Assembly (NCBI RefSeq): GCF_008315115.2 | Contig: NC_050179.1 | Span: 11,184,057-11,248,056 of the forward strand | DNA: 64,000 nucleotides | Source: Sander lucioperca | Lineage: Eukaryota > Chordata > Actinopteri > Perciformes > Percidae | Direction of reading: 5' to 3' | In this document: positions 44,527-57,400 of the stretch, one piece after another | Layout of the letters: every line of letters begins with the position of its first letter | Numbering within the stretch: the first letter of the stretch is position 1 | Notes under the pieces: generated by a model | The model's database searches: none | The model's input: the letters and a program-made list of their open reading frames with translations, nothing else | What the model was told of the DNA's origin: nothing | Made by a program: the position numbers and the translations under genes

Positions 44527-47500
44527 ATGTATCGGGTATTCTTTATGCAGATCATCACACTTATATTGTGATCCTTTTGCTTGCAGGTGTACGGAGCAGC
44601 CATCCAGTTCTATGAGCCTCACTCAGAGGAGAAACTATCTGAGCGTCAGCGCACACAGCTCGGCCTGCAAAGCTCTGATCTTGGACCTGATGGGACCAGG
44701 AGTGTTTACAGCAACAAGAGCATCTGTCTGCTCTCCCACTGGCCCTTCTTCCAGTCCTTCAGAAGCTTTCTCACTTTCCTCTACCGATACTCCATCTCTG
44801 GACCACATGCCCTGCCTATTGAAAAGTTAGCAGTGTTTTATAGATTAATTCTCTTTGTCAAAGCCTATCACTCACTCAAAGTTTCAGGTCTATTCTCCCT
44901 TAGTGCTTTATTAATTGATTGTTTTTTTACTTACAGGCACATCTCTCACTTCATGCAAAATGTGCCATTCCCCTCCACTCAGAGACCACGCATCCTAGTG
45001 CAGGTGAGCTGAAAATGTTAAATATGTTGAATGAAGTAATGACATCAGTGTGATGAGTTCTGTATGCTTGCATCATTTGGTTTGACATGACTTTAAACAC
45101 GCTGTAGTCACAAGCTAAATCCTCCACCCACTGAACGCTCTCCTGTGCTTCTTCCACAGCTGTCGCCACATGACAGCCTGATACTGAGTCAACCTGTGTC
45201 CTCTCCACTGCCTCTCAGGTAGAGAAACATCAGTAAAATGTCAAATTATAGCATGAAGACATACTGTATTTGCTTCTAACTATTTGTTTTATTTGTGTCT
45301 AGTGGTGGAAGCCTCTCCACATTACTACTGAATCTGGGCCCGAAGAACGCAGCCACTCTGCTGGTACTGGCTGTCACAGAGCACAAGATCCTGGTTCATT
45401 CCCTGCGTCCAGCTGTGCTCACAAGTGTTACAGAGGCCCTTGTGTCCGTGAGTCTTTTGTTATTTTTCTATCGTTTCACATTTCCTGATAATACCACTAA
45501 AGAGGGTGGTCTTTAATGTGATTATGGCTACAATGGTAAGAGCAGAACTGCAGAGTCAATTAACTACCCATAATCACATGCATGTGTACAACGATAATCT
45601 CTGAGAAACACTCTACAAAGTGATGTAAAGTTCTCAAAAAAGAGAAGGAAATAAGAAATATTTCTGAGTGTTTGAAACTCTTCTATCATCGCTGTAGTGT
45701 ATGTATCGTCGTATAATGCATTGATCCTCCCTTTCAGATGATCTTCCCCTTCCACTGGCCATGCCCCTACATCCCTCTGTGCCCGCTGGCACTGGCCGGT
45801 GTGCTCAGCGCACCGTGCCCTTTCATCGTGGGTGTGGACTCCCGATACTTTGACCTTTACGTGCCCCCAGCTGACATCAGCTGCGTGGATCTGGACACCA
45901 ACACAATCTCCCAGTAAGTAACCTCTAACTGCAACCGCTCTGTGATAGATGACCACCTTCAACTTTAAGACACCCAGCCAAAAAAATCTTCTCATGGTTT
46001 ATGTTTTCGTAGGTCTGATGGGGAAAGTTCTTCCCAAGGTTATCGGTATCTCTCAGAGCCTCTTATGTAACTATACGAGCTGGAATGTGAAATAGTCTTA
46101 CTGTACACAAAAGCAAATTTAGGTAACCGCTGGTCTCTCACATCAATATAAAATCTATTTTGCGAAGAGATTAAATTGTCAGTGCTGATTTAAATGAATC
46201 TGTCTCCATCCTTATATCTGTTCTTGAATGTTTCTTGACTGTCCTGTGTAATGAAAACCATATGGTGTGCTTTCAGAAAAGACGACAAGAAGGCTTTAAC
46301 GTGGAAAATCTTGCCCAGGAGAGCCTGCAAACATCTTCTGAATACCCTGAATAAGCTCTATCAGCAGCTCACTGAGGGTGAGTCCAGTCTTATGCTGTGT
46401 CATTTTATATGTGGTTTCATGAATAATTTATGTTGTCTACTTGAGTTTGTTGAGTCAGCCTGTACAGTCCATTTTACTGGAAAACTCAGTGGATGCTTAC
46501 ACTGTTATATGAAACCAACTTACGATGTTTAGTACATCACAGGAGGTATGAAGTGTAATTTAGTCCTTGTCCACTCCTGCTCAACCTGCCTTAGTCATTT
46601 ACCTTAATTCCCAGAATTGCTTTTGTCCCTTTACTCAAATTTCAGCACATCATGTGGCTGAATGTATTAGGATCTATTATGGTCTGTCTGCAGTAAAAAC
46701 AGAAATGTCTGCCTCCTACCATTGATTTTATTCTTTGTGACGGTTAAACGTTGATGCGAAATGAATCCCAGCCTAGAAACAAGTTCTTTGATTGAGACAG
46801 ATTAACATTTACCTTTGATGTTTTCTGCTATCACACTCCAATTTGGCTGAACTGAAAATAAAATGGTGTAATGTCGGGTGGTCTATTTTTATATACTGAA
46901 ACATACAAAAAACCCACACAGAAATGAATTGTGTGCTAGAAATTGTTTAGTGTTTTAGGGTGCATTTTTTAGCCACACTAGCCAAATGGCTCTATGACAG
47001 TGTTGGTCCAGAGTTAGTATTTTATACAAACATTCATGGTCCCCAAAAGATGAAGAACTACTGACTTTGGTGATCCCCTGACTTTTCCTCTTGCAGTTCT
47101 CAGTGAAATGTCAACAAATACAGTATGGGATGGATTCACCTGAAATTGGGAACACACATTCAATACGCTCAAGATGGATTGTAATCTTTGGTCCCCGTAA
47201 CTTTTCATCCAGCGCTATCGTCGAAATTTGAAATTGCTTTTGTTTATTACCAAATACCTGTAAAAAGAAAGACATTTCTATCAGCCTCAGCTGTACTTTT
47301 TGTTTATTGCTAATTGCCAAATGTTAGCATGCTAACACGCTAAACTAAGATGCTGAACATCAGCATGTTAGCACTGTCCTTGTGAGCATGTTATCTTGCT
47401 GGCCTAAGTGCCTAAGTACAGGCTTACAAACCCTCTTGCGTGGCTCTTAACTATTTGAGTTTAACGCTAACAGTACATTGGCTTAAGAGGGGAGTGTGCC

Positions 47501-48369
47501 TATGTTCCCACAGCCCTATGTTCCCACATTTCTAAGAATTTTTTTTTCACTGAAAATTAGGCCCTATGTTCCCACAGTTCCCACATTTTTAAGATTATTT
47601 TCCAAAATTAGGCCCTATATTTGCCTAACCCCTAACCCACCCTAACCCTTAAAGGAAATGTAGGAACACAAGACCTAATTTTGAAAATGTCCTAGAAATG
47701 TGGGAACATAGGGCTGTGGGAACATAGGGCTGACCCCCTTAAAGGTGCACTATGAGTTCCTGCAAGGTTTCAGCGCAATTTTATTTTTGTCTCAAATCGT
47801 AGGCATCTCTCCTTGATCCACTAGCTGCCTGCCCCTGAATACACTGTGAAAAAGCCCGGTTTCGGGAGACAACACAGGGGTCGTAAACGTCAAACAAACA
47901 CAAGAGGCACAGGCTGTGCACCAAAATACAACAAACCACTCAAGCCAATCACCGACAAGATGGTTGGGGGAGGGGCTGGGGGTTAGTGACAGTAATGGCC
48001 TTTTTATGCTTCTGTGTAGAATCAACAGCGTACCCCCGCAGACCCCTCTGCGTCTACGCTGGACCCTACGCCGTAGCCTGACGTGCACCTCTCGAAAAAT
48101 GTAACTACACGTCGCAGCGACAAACGTCGCTCGGCCGTGGCTTGGTAGCGTTGCATTTCCCCTGACTCATTTCCTGGTTCTCCTTCTCCAAACAACATGA
48201 AATCAAGGGAGGGTTAACTTGTCCTGCTAAAGATTTCCGACCTTGGTCAGAAAACACAGGGGAGACACTTTGTTTCTCTCACTATGACTCTAGAGTGACT
48301 AGAGACTATGACTCGCTCCGAAGCTAATCGCCGTCACTCTCTCACTTCTCCCTCGCTCTAACACACTCT

Positions 48370-48446
<77 letters not shown>

Positions 48447-51400
48447 CACACACGCCGGCTCGACGCACACACCAGCGCACAAGTATAAACATCAGGCCAC
48501 TTACGTAGGCTACGGCGAAAGCTCTGCGTGGAGCCTGCGCAGAACCATAAAACAGCCTTTAGTCAGTTAGTCCGGAAACATGGGGGGAGGGGCGAGCTTG
48601 CTCTGTTTTGTTTGAAATTTACTTGGAACGTCAACAGAAGTGACCATGCAGGAAATCTTCCACGTATACTTCAGCATTGATAATATTTATTGTGGTATCT
48701 GCATTTTAGAATGTAAAATAGATGTTATGTGGTTAGCTGGTTAGTTAGTGGTTAGTTAGTCAGTGCTTTGTGCTGGCTAAATAGAATAACAATTAACCTG
48801 TTTATAACAATTTTTACGTGTTTCTTTTGTTGTCCTCCACTGAATATTTTGTGATAAACTCAATGTGTGCTGCAGTTGTGTTGTTTTTAATAAGCAATTA
48901 TTTGTTGCCAGGTTGTTCATGTGATTATTTATTCTACATAATCTACTGTTGTGTGCTCTCAGGTGGTCCGTTGAACCGGGAAAATGTGCAGATGGAGCAC
49001 ACAGTAACTGACAGTGAGCTCAACGGTGGGAAGAGCCTCCACACTCTGGAGCTGGAGATCCAGGAGACCTTCCTGCGCTTCATGGCAGCCATCCTACGAG
49101 GCTACCGCTCCTACCTGCTGCCCATCACCCAAGCCCCCTCTGAGAAGACCACCGATGCCAGCTCCCTCTTCGACATCCAAGGTACATTTCAGTCTCAGTC
49201 TGCAATGTTATAGCCTACTGTATGCAATCACAAAAACACGCTGAGAAGCGATTGTTGTCGTGGCTATACGTACGTGATTCTGTGCTGGAGTAGGTCAGGG
49301 GGTTAAGGTCTGAGTACTGCTGCATGAATGTTTGTTCTAAATCACTGCTGTAATGAATCTGGTGATTTATCTTAAGCCTCAGTGGAAATTAGGCTTGGAT
49401 GACAAATCGGAGAAACCGTCATAATTAATAGCACAATGTCCTGCACATCTATGTGCTCTTATGCAAGCGGCGCAGCAGAGAACAAATTGTTTCATACCAC
49501 AGTATTCACTTCCTATAAATGTTGGTCTGCATGTTGACCACACAGATGTTCTGAAACCGCTTGATAAGTTAATGTTTTATAATCCAATATTAATGCCCAC
49601 TTGTCATGTTTGTTTACACAATGTGTTTTCTTTCATAGGCTTTCTGAAGAGTAGAGACCGCTCCCACCAGAGGTTTTACTCCCTCGTGACCAAGACTCAA
49701 ATGTTCAGCCGTTTCATAGAGGAGTGCTCCTTTGTCAGTGATAAAGACGCCAGCCTGGCTTTCTTTGATGAGTGTGTTGATAAGGTGAGATTTGCAGCTA
49801 ATTTTTACTATGGATTTTCTGTGTCAGAGACAATTCATCAGAAGAATTGCATCATTCTGCTGTGTAGGAACAAATGCTCCAATAACAATATGTAGTCTGG
49901 CCTCCACCCTCTTCTTGCAGAAGAAACAAAGCTGAGGCATTTAGAGGAAAGATTAATCACATTCTGTCCTCCCAATTAAGATGTCTTGTTAAGGTCTTGG
50001 TTTAATTTGAAGGAGCTAATAAGCAAATAACAGGAGCTAATAGAAATAAACAAAGAGAAATTAACACTACACCATCTCCATTGAGCCGCTTATTAACATC
50101 ACCGCTGTAGGCTTTTCTCAAATATAATGCCCCCTGTTCTTTTAGTCCTTTTAAAAGTGATTTTCTGTTTTATTTTGTGGTACTTCTATTGTTATCCTCC
50201 TTATCTTCTTCTCTGTTTTTCTGCCTTTTTTCTTTTCTGCTGCTCTGTTTGTCATCATGGCTTCTGCCTGGTAGCTATTTACCACTGGAGGCAAGGTAAG
50301 CTATTAGAGCTTGTGTTGTAATATAAGCCTTTTATGTTTGTGACAGTGAAGTTTTTTTTAGACGTTTTTCCCTTTTTTAGCTGTAGTAGAATCAGGTATG
50401 AATCCAAGTAAAGTGTTTTCCATTGTTCTTAGTGCGTGACTCAGCTCAGAGTGTTTTGTGTGGCTGTGTTCTGAATAAGAGTGAGGGGAAAAGGGAGTAG
50501 AGCTAAAAGTGCAGGAGAGGCCTGTAATGTGAGGCTGTGCATTATCTGTCAGTGTGTGTCAGCAATCTGCATTATTGAACCATGTGCCATTAGAATGAAA
50601 CACACAGAGTGGTTATGCAGAACTGATATAGACTCTGAGGTGACGCTGAGACAGTGAGATTAATTATTTGTGCTTGCCTTTTCGCTAAGATGACTGTGCA
50701 CTATCCAGACTCCGAAAGTCACTCTGAAATATAACAGAGAAGAATGACAGAGGAATACAAAGATGGAGGCGATAATCCTTACTTGTCATAATGTTGTGAG
50801 TTTTGTTGTTGAAATCCCATGGGATGTGGACTAGTCCTTGCTCATTGTCAGTGTGAGGGTTAGTCATTTGGTGATTTGACAGCTTTTATTAACACAGCCT
50901 GCCTACACATGTTTTGTAACGCACACACTAAAAAACATGCCCTCTCCTCCAAAAAAAAACTCTCTGTGCTTGCAAACTTGTGCAATCAGGAAGTCACATT
51001 TACATCCTGCATAAACAGTGGGAAGTCCTGTACGAGTGGTCATTGCGGTTATTATTGAGAAGTGGAAGCATTGATTCATTCAGCGTCAGTGCTGCTGAGG
51101 TTGACAGAGAGTGTGTGATTGAGAAAGACCTCTTGAGTGTAAGAGGAAGGGCAAGTGGAGAAACACTGAGCAGAATCAAAGCGAGGGCAAATAGGTCAGT
51201 GACAGTTAGTTGACTGAATCATCTACTTGACTGACTGGAACAAACCCTGTAACACAGTAGCACTGGGGAGCTATTCAGCTGCTGCCATGATATTAATATT
51301 TCTGTGAAGCTCATGTCCGAGATAAGCCGGTAATCAATTTAGATAAGCCAAGTGAATGCACATCAGCATAGCAGGCCTTTTATGATCTCCCAGGCAGCTT

Positions 51401-54400
51401 ATTCAGTAGTGATTTTCTCTTTACTTTGTCATGCAACACAAAGGAATGGTACTGCTGTTGTTCTCAGAAAGGCAGGAAGACAGTGGAGCTTTGTACACTT
51501 TTCTCCATACAGCAGATCAGTCAGTCAGTTCTGAGCTGAAGGAAATGTGGCAAGCACTTCTGCAAAAACTGTACAGTTTAATGGTCTCATATCCCTAGAG
51601 CAAGATGGCATACATTTTGTCCAGGTCATTGCAGCCTGGATTCATTTAGTCTTTGGGGAGTCATAGGATCAAGCCCCTGCCTTGGTAGTGCCCTTTAGAT
51701 AAATAGAGTGGGGACACGGGCCATATTTCTGACTTAGATGGATCATTAGTGGCATCTGTTTGTCCTCACTGACCCTCATGTCTGATCTGATCTGAGGGCT
51801 CATACAGTATCAGATGCCCATGAGCCCCCATGCAGTACCGGCATCTATAGATTTGTGTAGTAAAGCTAAGAGGAAAGAACAGAGGGAAGAATAATGACAA
51901 ATGTTTTTTTCTCTTGTAAACCAGATGGACAGTGAGCGACCAGAGGAAACCAGACTGATTGAACTGGATGAATCCCACCGCAGTGAGCACACGGTCTATA
52001 TCAACCCTCCAGAGCTGCCTCCACTACCACAGGGAGAAGAGCATCCTCTGTGCTATAGGTACCACACTGCAGATCAATCTCTACGATAGATACAAGACAG
52101 GCTGTTTGACTATTTTACTCATACACAGGCACTCACATCAATAGCACTTCTCACCGACACTCAGTAACCATAATGCAGCTCCCGAAGGAGAGATAGTGTA
52201 AATTGCCTCTGTTGTTGTAGATTTGTCATTACTTTAGGGCTTTGTGATTATTTTGAGCCAGAACACACCACTTTTGGATTCTTATGTCAGTGCTCAAGCT
52301 TCCAGGGTGTCAGAGCCAAACTATTGTGCAATGTCACTTGGCTTGCCAATGTTTACGTGGGATTGATGTCTATTTCAGTGTATGTGTGTATATGAGTGAA
52401 TATACAGTATGTCTTTCTGCAGCTACTCTGGGTTCCCCGTGCTGAATGCTGAGCTTCTGGAGCCACTGGAGGGACCAAATCCTCCATCAGCAGGCCTGGC
52501 CTCACGCCACAGCAGCCCAGCCAGCCCTACGGCCATCTTTAGGCGTTCTAAACAGGTCAGCCGTATGAGTAGTGCGAATTTTTTTGTTCTTCTAGAAAGA
52601 CCTTGATTGTATGTCTTTTTTGTTATAGTGGAACCATATAATTATAAACATCAATATGTTAACTGTATTGTCAGATCTGATCCTTATTTGTTTCTTTTTA
52701 TGTTTGCAATTTAAGAAGTTAAGCTCATTATACTTCTGCATTTATTCTACATAACGATGGATATAAAAAATGAATGCAAAATGCATATCAAAATCTGCTA
52801 AAGGATGATACATTATCTCTACATTATCTTTTTTATCCCAGGAGATCAAATCAGCTCAAAGGATGGCCAAAACCTATTCATCTATGCCTCAGATGTGGTC
52901 TCAGTGTCTGCTGCGCCACTGCTATGGCCTTTGGTTCATCTGCCTACCAGGGTTTGTTGGCACCTGCCATTCAAAGGTGCGGGCTCTGCGTACAGCTTAC
53001 GATGTGCTGAGGAAAATGCAGGACAAGAAGTTGCAGGCTCCAGATGAGGTAGGGAAATGACTAAGTATAAGACAACCCCACAACTCCATATTTAGTAGTG
53101 TAGAATAATTTTGTAAATCCTGATGTTTTCTGTCCAAGGTGTGTTACCGTGTGTTGCTGCAGCTGTGTGGGCAGTACAGCCAGCCAGTCCTTGCTGTCAG
53201 GGTGTTGTTTGAAATGAAGAAAGCTGGAGTTCAACCCAACGCCATTACCTATGGGTACTACAACAAGGTGTGTGCTCTTTGTATCTACTCTACATACAGT
53301 AAATACAAGGAACCAATAAACAAGCTAATCTGACTCTAAATTGAACACGTTAGTGTAAGTCTGACATTGTATGACCACACTGTACATGTTCACTGCTCTA
53401 GGCGGTGTTGGAAAGCACCTGGCCCTCCACCACCAGAGGAGGCTACTTTTTGTGGGGAAAGCTGAGAAACGTGGTCCTAGGTGTGCTCCAGTTCAAGCAA
53501 GCGGGGAGAAAACAACAGACGCTGCACAGAGACCCTCATCTTTCAGGTAAGAATACTAATGGGATGCGTTATATAATTTTTTTTTACTGATATCTAATAT
53601 CTGGTACCCCATATTTTCCATGTTAATTTTGGCTGATAACAGTACTTACTTATACAAGCATCTGGTGAAAAATGCTCCCCACAGTCATCACTTAAGTTTA
53701 TAGAAATACACAGAAAATATGAATTTGGATTTATTTATTTCAAATTGGCTCGTCATATATCACAAAGATTTTCAGCCAGAAATCCGAACTCTTACTAACA
53801 AATGAATAACCCACATATAAATTCACTGCAATTGATCAGCCATAACATACTTTAAACGTATTGCCCAAATGTCATCATGATATCTGACACAATATATGAT
53901 GCACTCCCTCCATCAAATACTAACACAGACAACAGTTAGTCTTTGTTTTATACCCAAGACTAATGAGATTGCATTAAGTTCAGTGGTAATTACTTTTTAA
54001 TTGTGCACAAATTCAGTAAATGAGAGACTGAAAGTATAGGATTTTTCTGTCTCCCTGTAGTTCTTAATGGATAGACATGTAAATGAGTGTGATCTGGTGG
54101 GAGCGGTTGGTTCTTTAACCTTTTTTAGCCTTTTAAGCCTTCTTTTCTGGTCTCATAATAAGGTTTGTCCCAACTCTAGCCTCACCCAGAACATATTGTT
54201 CCCAACTCGCATTTCTTTAAAGATGCTAATTAAACAGAGTGAAGAGGTTTTTCCTCCCCAGCAGTCACAGCACACAGGTTGCTCTTGATGTCAGTCCCTA
54301 ATTCCCACAACAGCCCAGTTAGACTCTCATTACCATAATGACATAGTGTGAGGGGCTTTAATGGAAACATAATGCTTTACATCATATACTCTAACCTTGT

Positions 54401-57400
54401 TCTTTTGATTGTTGCTGTGAGTTAATTTTGATTTCATTCACTTCCCAAAGAGAATTCTATTCACATAACAAAAATGGCAATGTGATCATGTTGAGGAGCA
54501 AGATTCTTTAGTTATTTACTCTTCATTGAATTTACAATTGGTGAACTGGAAATGGGCAATTTAATTTGTTCAACCCTGATTTTGCTCCCCTTTTAGTTAA
54601 AAATAAGACAGAAAAGTGAAACCTTGATTCTCTTTCAGCACTCTAGCATATTTTTATGTTGTTCAAGTACGATGACAGCTATGTGGCATTCAAAGCATTC
54701 CTGCATCTTTACAGTGGATGATAACGATTACAGCACTATTCAGTGATTGGTTATACAGAGCTTTTATACCAGCTGGGTTCTGGTCTTTTAATCCTGTAAT
54801 CATTTGTTTTAATCGTCCTCTCCCTTTTCTGTTATCTCTCAGACGGCAGTGATCTTGACACAGTCAGTCATGGCAGTTTGGACAGTGCTAATGACTCTGC
54901 TGAGCGCACTTCCATCGACACTGACTTCACTAAAATGGACTCCAGTGATGATGGATTTAGTACAGGTAGGAAACCACAGTTTTGCTTCTTTCTCCTTCAA
55001 ACTATTTCACTATCATCCTTTGATTGTGTCACCGCTGTTCCTCATGTCTCAGCTTCACCCTGGAAAAATCTAATTTTAATTTGATTTAATTGACCTCCTT
55101 AAAAGTAGCCAAACCACCATCCTTCCATCCATCTTCGTCCGCTTATCTGGTATCGGGTCGCGGGGGTAGCAGCTCCAGCAGGGGACCCCAAACTTCCCTT
55201 TCCTGAGCCACATTAACCAGCTCCGACTGGGGGATCCCGAGGCGTTCCCAGGCCAGGTTGGAAATATAATCCCTCCACCTAGTCCTGGGTAGATTGAGAG
55301 CTTTGCCTTCTGGCTCAGCTCTCTTTTTCGTCACAACAGTGCGATAAATTGAATGTAATTCCGCACCCGCTGCGCCGATTCTCCGACCAATCTCCCGCTC
55401 CATTGTCCCCTCACTCGCGAACAAGACCCCAAGGTACTTGAACTCCTTCACTTGGGGTAAGGACTCATTCCCTACCTGGAGAAGGCACTCCATCGGTTTC
55501 CTGCTGAGAACCATGGCCTCAGATTTAGAGGTGCTGATCCTCATCCCAGCCGCTTCACACTCGGCTGCGAACCGATCCAGTGAGTGCTGAAGGTCACAGG
55601 CCTTAGCTGGATTTAGGAGTTCCTCAAAGTGCTCCTTCCACATTACCTCCTCAGTTGAGGTCAACAGCGTTCCATCCTTACTGTACACAGCTTGGATGGT
55701 TCCCCGCTTCCTCCTCCTGAGGTGGCGAACGGTTTTCCAGAAGCACCTTGGTGCCGACCGAAAGTCCTTCTCCATGTCTTCTCCAAACTTTTCCCACACC
55801 CGCTGCTTTGCCTCTTTCACGGCAGAGGCTGCAGACCTTCAGGCCCTTCGGTACCTTGCAACTGCCTCCGGAGTCCTCTGGGATAACATATCCCGGAAAG
55901 ACTCCTTCTTCAGTCAGACGGCTTCCCTGACCACCGGTGTCCACCACGGTGTTCGAGGGTTACCGCCCCTTGAGGCACCTAAGACCCTAAGACCACAGCT
56001 CCCCGCCGCAGCTTCAGCAATGGAAACTTTGAACATTGTCCACTCAGATTCAATGCCCCCAGCCTCCACAGGGATGCACGAAAAGCTCCGCCGGAGGTGT
56101 GAGTTGAAAGTGTGTCGGACAGGGGCCTCTTCCAGACGTTCCCAATTTACCCGCACTACCCGTTTGGGCTTACCAGGTCTGTCCAGAGTCTTCCCCCACC
56201 CCCTGACCCAACTCACCACCAGATGGTAAGCTCCGCCCCTCTCTTCACCCGAGTGTCCAAAACATACGGCCTCAGATCAGATGAAACGATTATAAAATCG
56301 ATCATTGACCTTCGGCCTAGGGTGCTCTGGTACCAAGTACACTTATGAGCATCCCTATGTTCGAACATGGTGTTCGTTATAGACAATCCATGACTAGCAC
56401 AGAAGTCCAACAACAAACAACCACTCTGGTTTAGATCAGGGAGGCCGTTCCTCCCAATCACGCCTCTCCATGTATCTCCATCATTGCCTATGTGTGCGTT
56501 GAAGTCCCCCAGCAGAACTATGGAGTCCCCCATTGGAGCCCCATACAGGACTCCATTCAAGGGCTCCAAGAAGGCCGAATACTCCGAACTCTTGTTTGGT
56601 GTATATGCACAAACAACAGTCAGAGTTTCCCCCCCCACAACCCGCAGGCGTAGGGAGGCGACCCTCTCGTCCACCGGGGTAAACTCCAACATAGCGGCGC
56701 TCAGCCATGAGCTTGTGAGTATCCCCACACCCGCCCGGCGCCTCACACCCTGGGCAACTCCGGAGAAGAAAAGAGTCCAACCCCTATCCTGGAGTATGGT
56801 TCCAGAACCGAGACTGTGCGTTGAGGTAAGCCCCACCAGATCCAACTGGTAGCGCTCCACCTCCTGCACAAGTTCCAGCTCTTTCCCCCACAGAGAGGTG
56901 ACATTCCACGTCCCCAGAGCCAGCCTCTGCCACCCGGGTCTGGTCCGTTGAGGCCCCTGACCTTCACCGCCACCCATGTGGCAGCGCACCCGACCCCAGC
57001 AGTTCCTCCCACAGGTGGTGGGCCCATGGGATGGAGAGAGAGGTGCCACGTAGCTTTTCTGGGCTGTGCCCGGCCGGGCTCCGTGGCAAACCCGGCCACC
57101 AGGCGCTCGCTGATGGGCCCTCCATCTGGACCTGGCTCCAGACGGGGGCCCCGGGCTTCCTCCGGGCAGGGTCACTCTATCTCTTCCTCAGTCACTCATA
57201 GGGTTTTTGAACCATTCTTTGTCTGGCCCCTCACCTGAGACCACTTTACCACGGGAGACCCTACCAGGAGCACAAAGCTCCAGACAACACAGCCCTCAGG
57301 TTCATAGGGACACACAAACCCCTCCACCACGATAAAGTGATTGTTCCCGGAGAGGTAGCCAAACCACATGAATCATAAACCTTGATTTTGCATTTCTCTA

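Larger units (their letters stand above)
46378..48962 (+). other. dennd4a: dennd4a intron with three repeats
   Basis: 2.6 kb. Holds a dispersed repeat copy (about 47020-47460), a foldback element (47495-47735) and a decayed MITE with a CA microsatellite (about 47744-48680). Confidence 0.8.
55118..57354 (-). mobile_element. Internally deleted non-LTR retrotransposon (LINE), antisense to dennd4a
   Basis: Flanked by identical 13-mers GTAGCCAAACCAC (55105-55117 and 57355-57367), a target-primed insertion duplication. The - strand carries an apurinic-type endonuclease region in frame 56213-57175 (LALGTWNVTSLWGKELELV, IVLLGDFNAHIGN, SMIDFIIVSSDLRPYV). Sequence between continues in other frames, and a last frame at 55143-55820 joins pre-RT sequence (KTVRHLRRRKRGT) directly to post-RT sequence (LDRFAAECEAAGMRISTSKS). 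The central polymerase core with its YADD-type motif is missing, and a second loss follows IYRTVV. The copy is inactive. It belongs to a common teleost LINE family of RTE/L2-like structure; clade not certain. Confidence 0.88.

Noticed and set aside
45564..45995. 143-codon open frame on the - strand
   Set aside because: Antisense shadow of the conserved cDENN exon 45738-45913 and its flanks.
47626..47656. Interstitial telomere-like CTAACCC run
   Set aside because: Only three degenerate units inside a foldback element; not a telomeric relic.
55696..56229. 177-codon + strand open frame and other + frames in 55.6-57.3 kb
   Set aside because: Complement of the LINE coding sequence; no homology in this direction.
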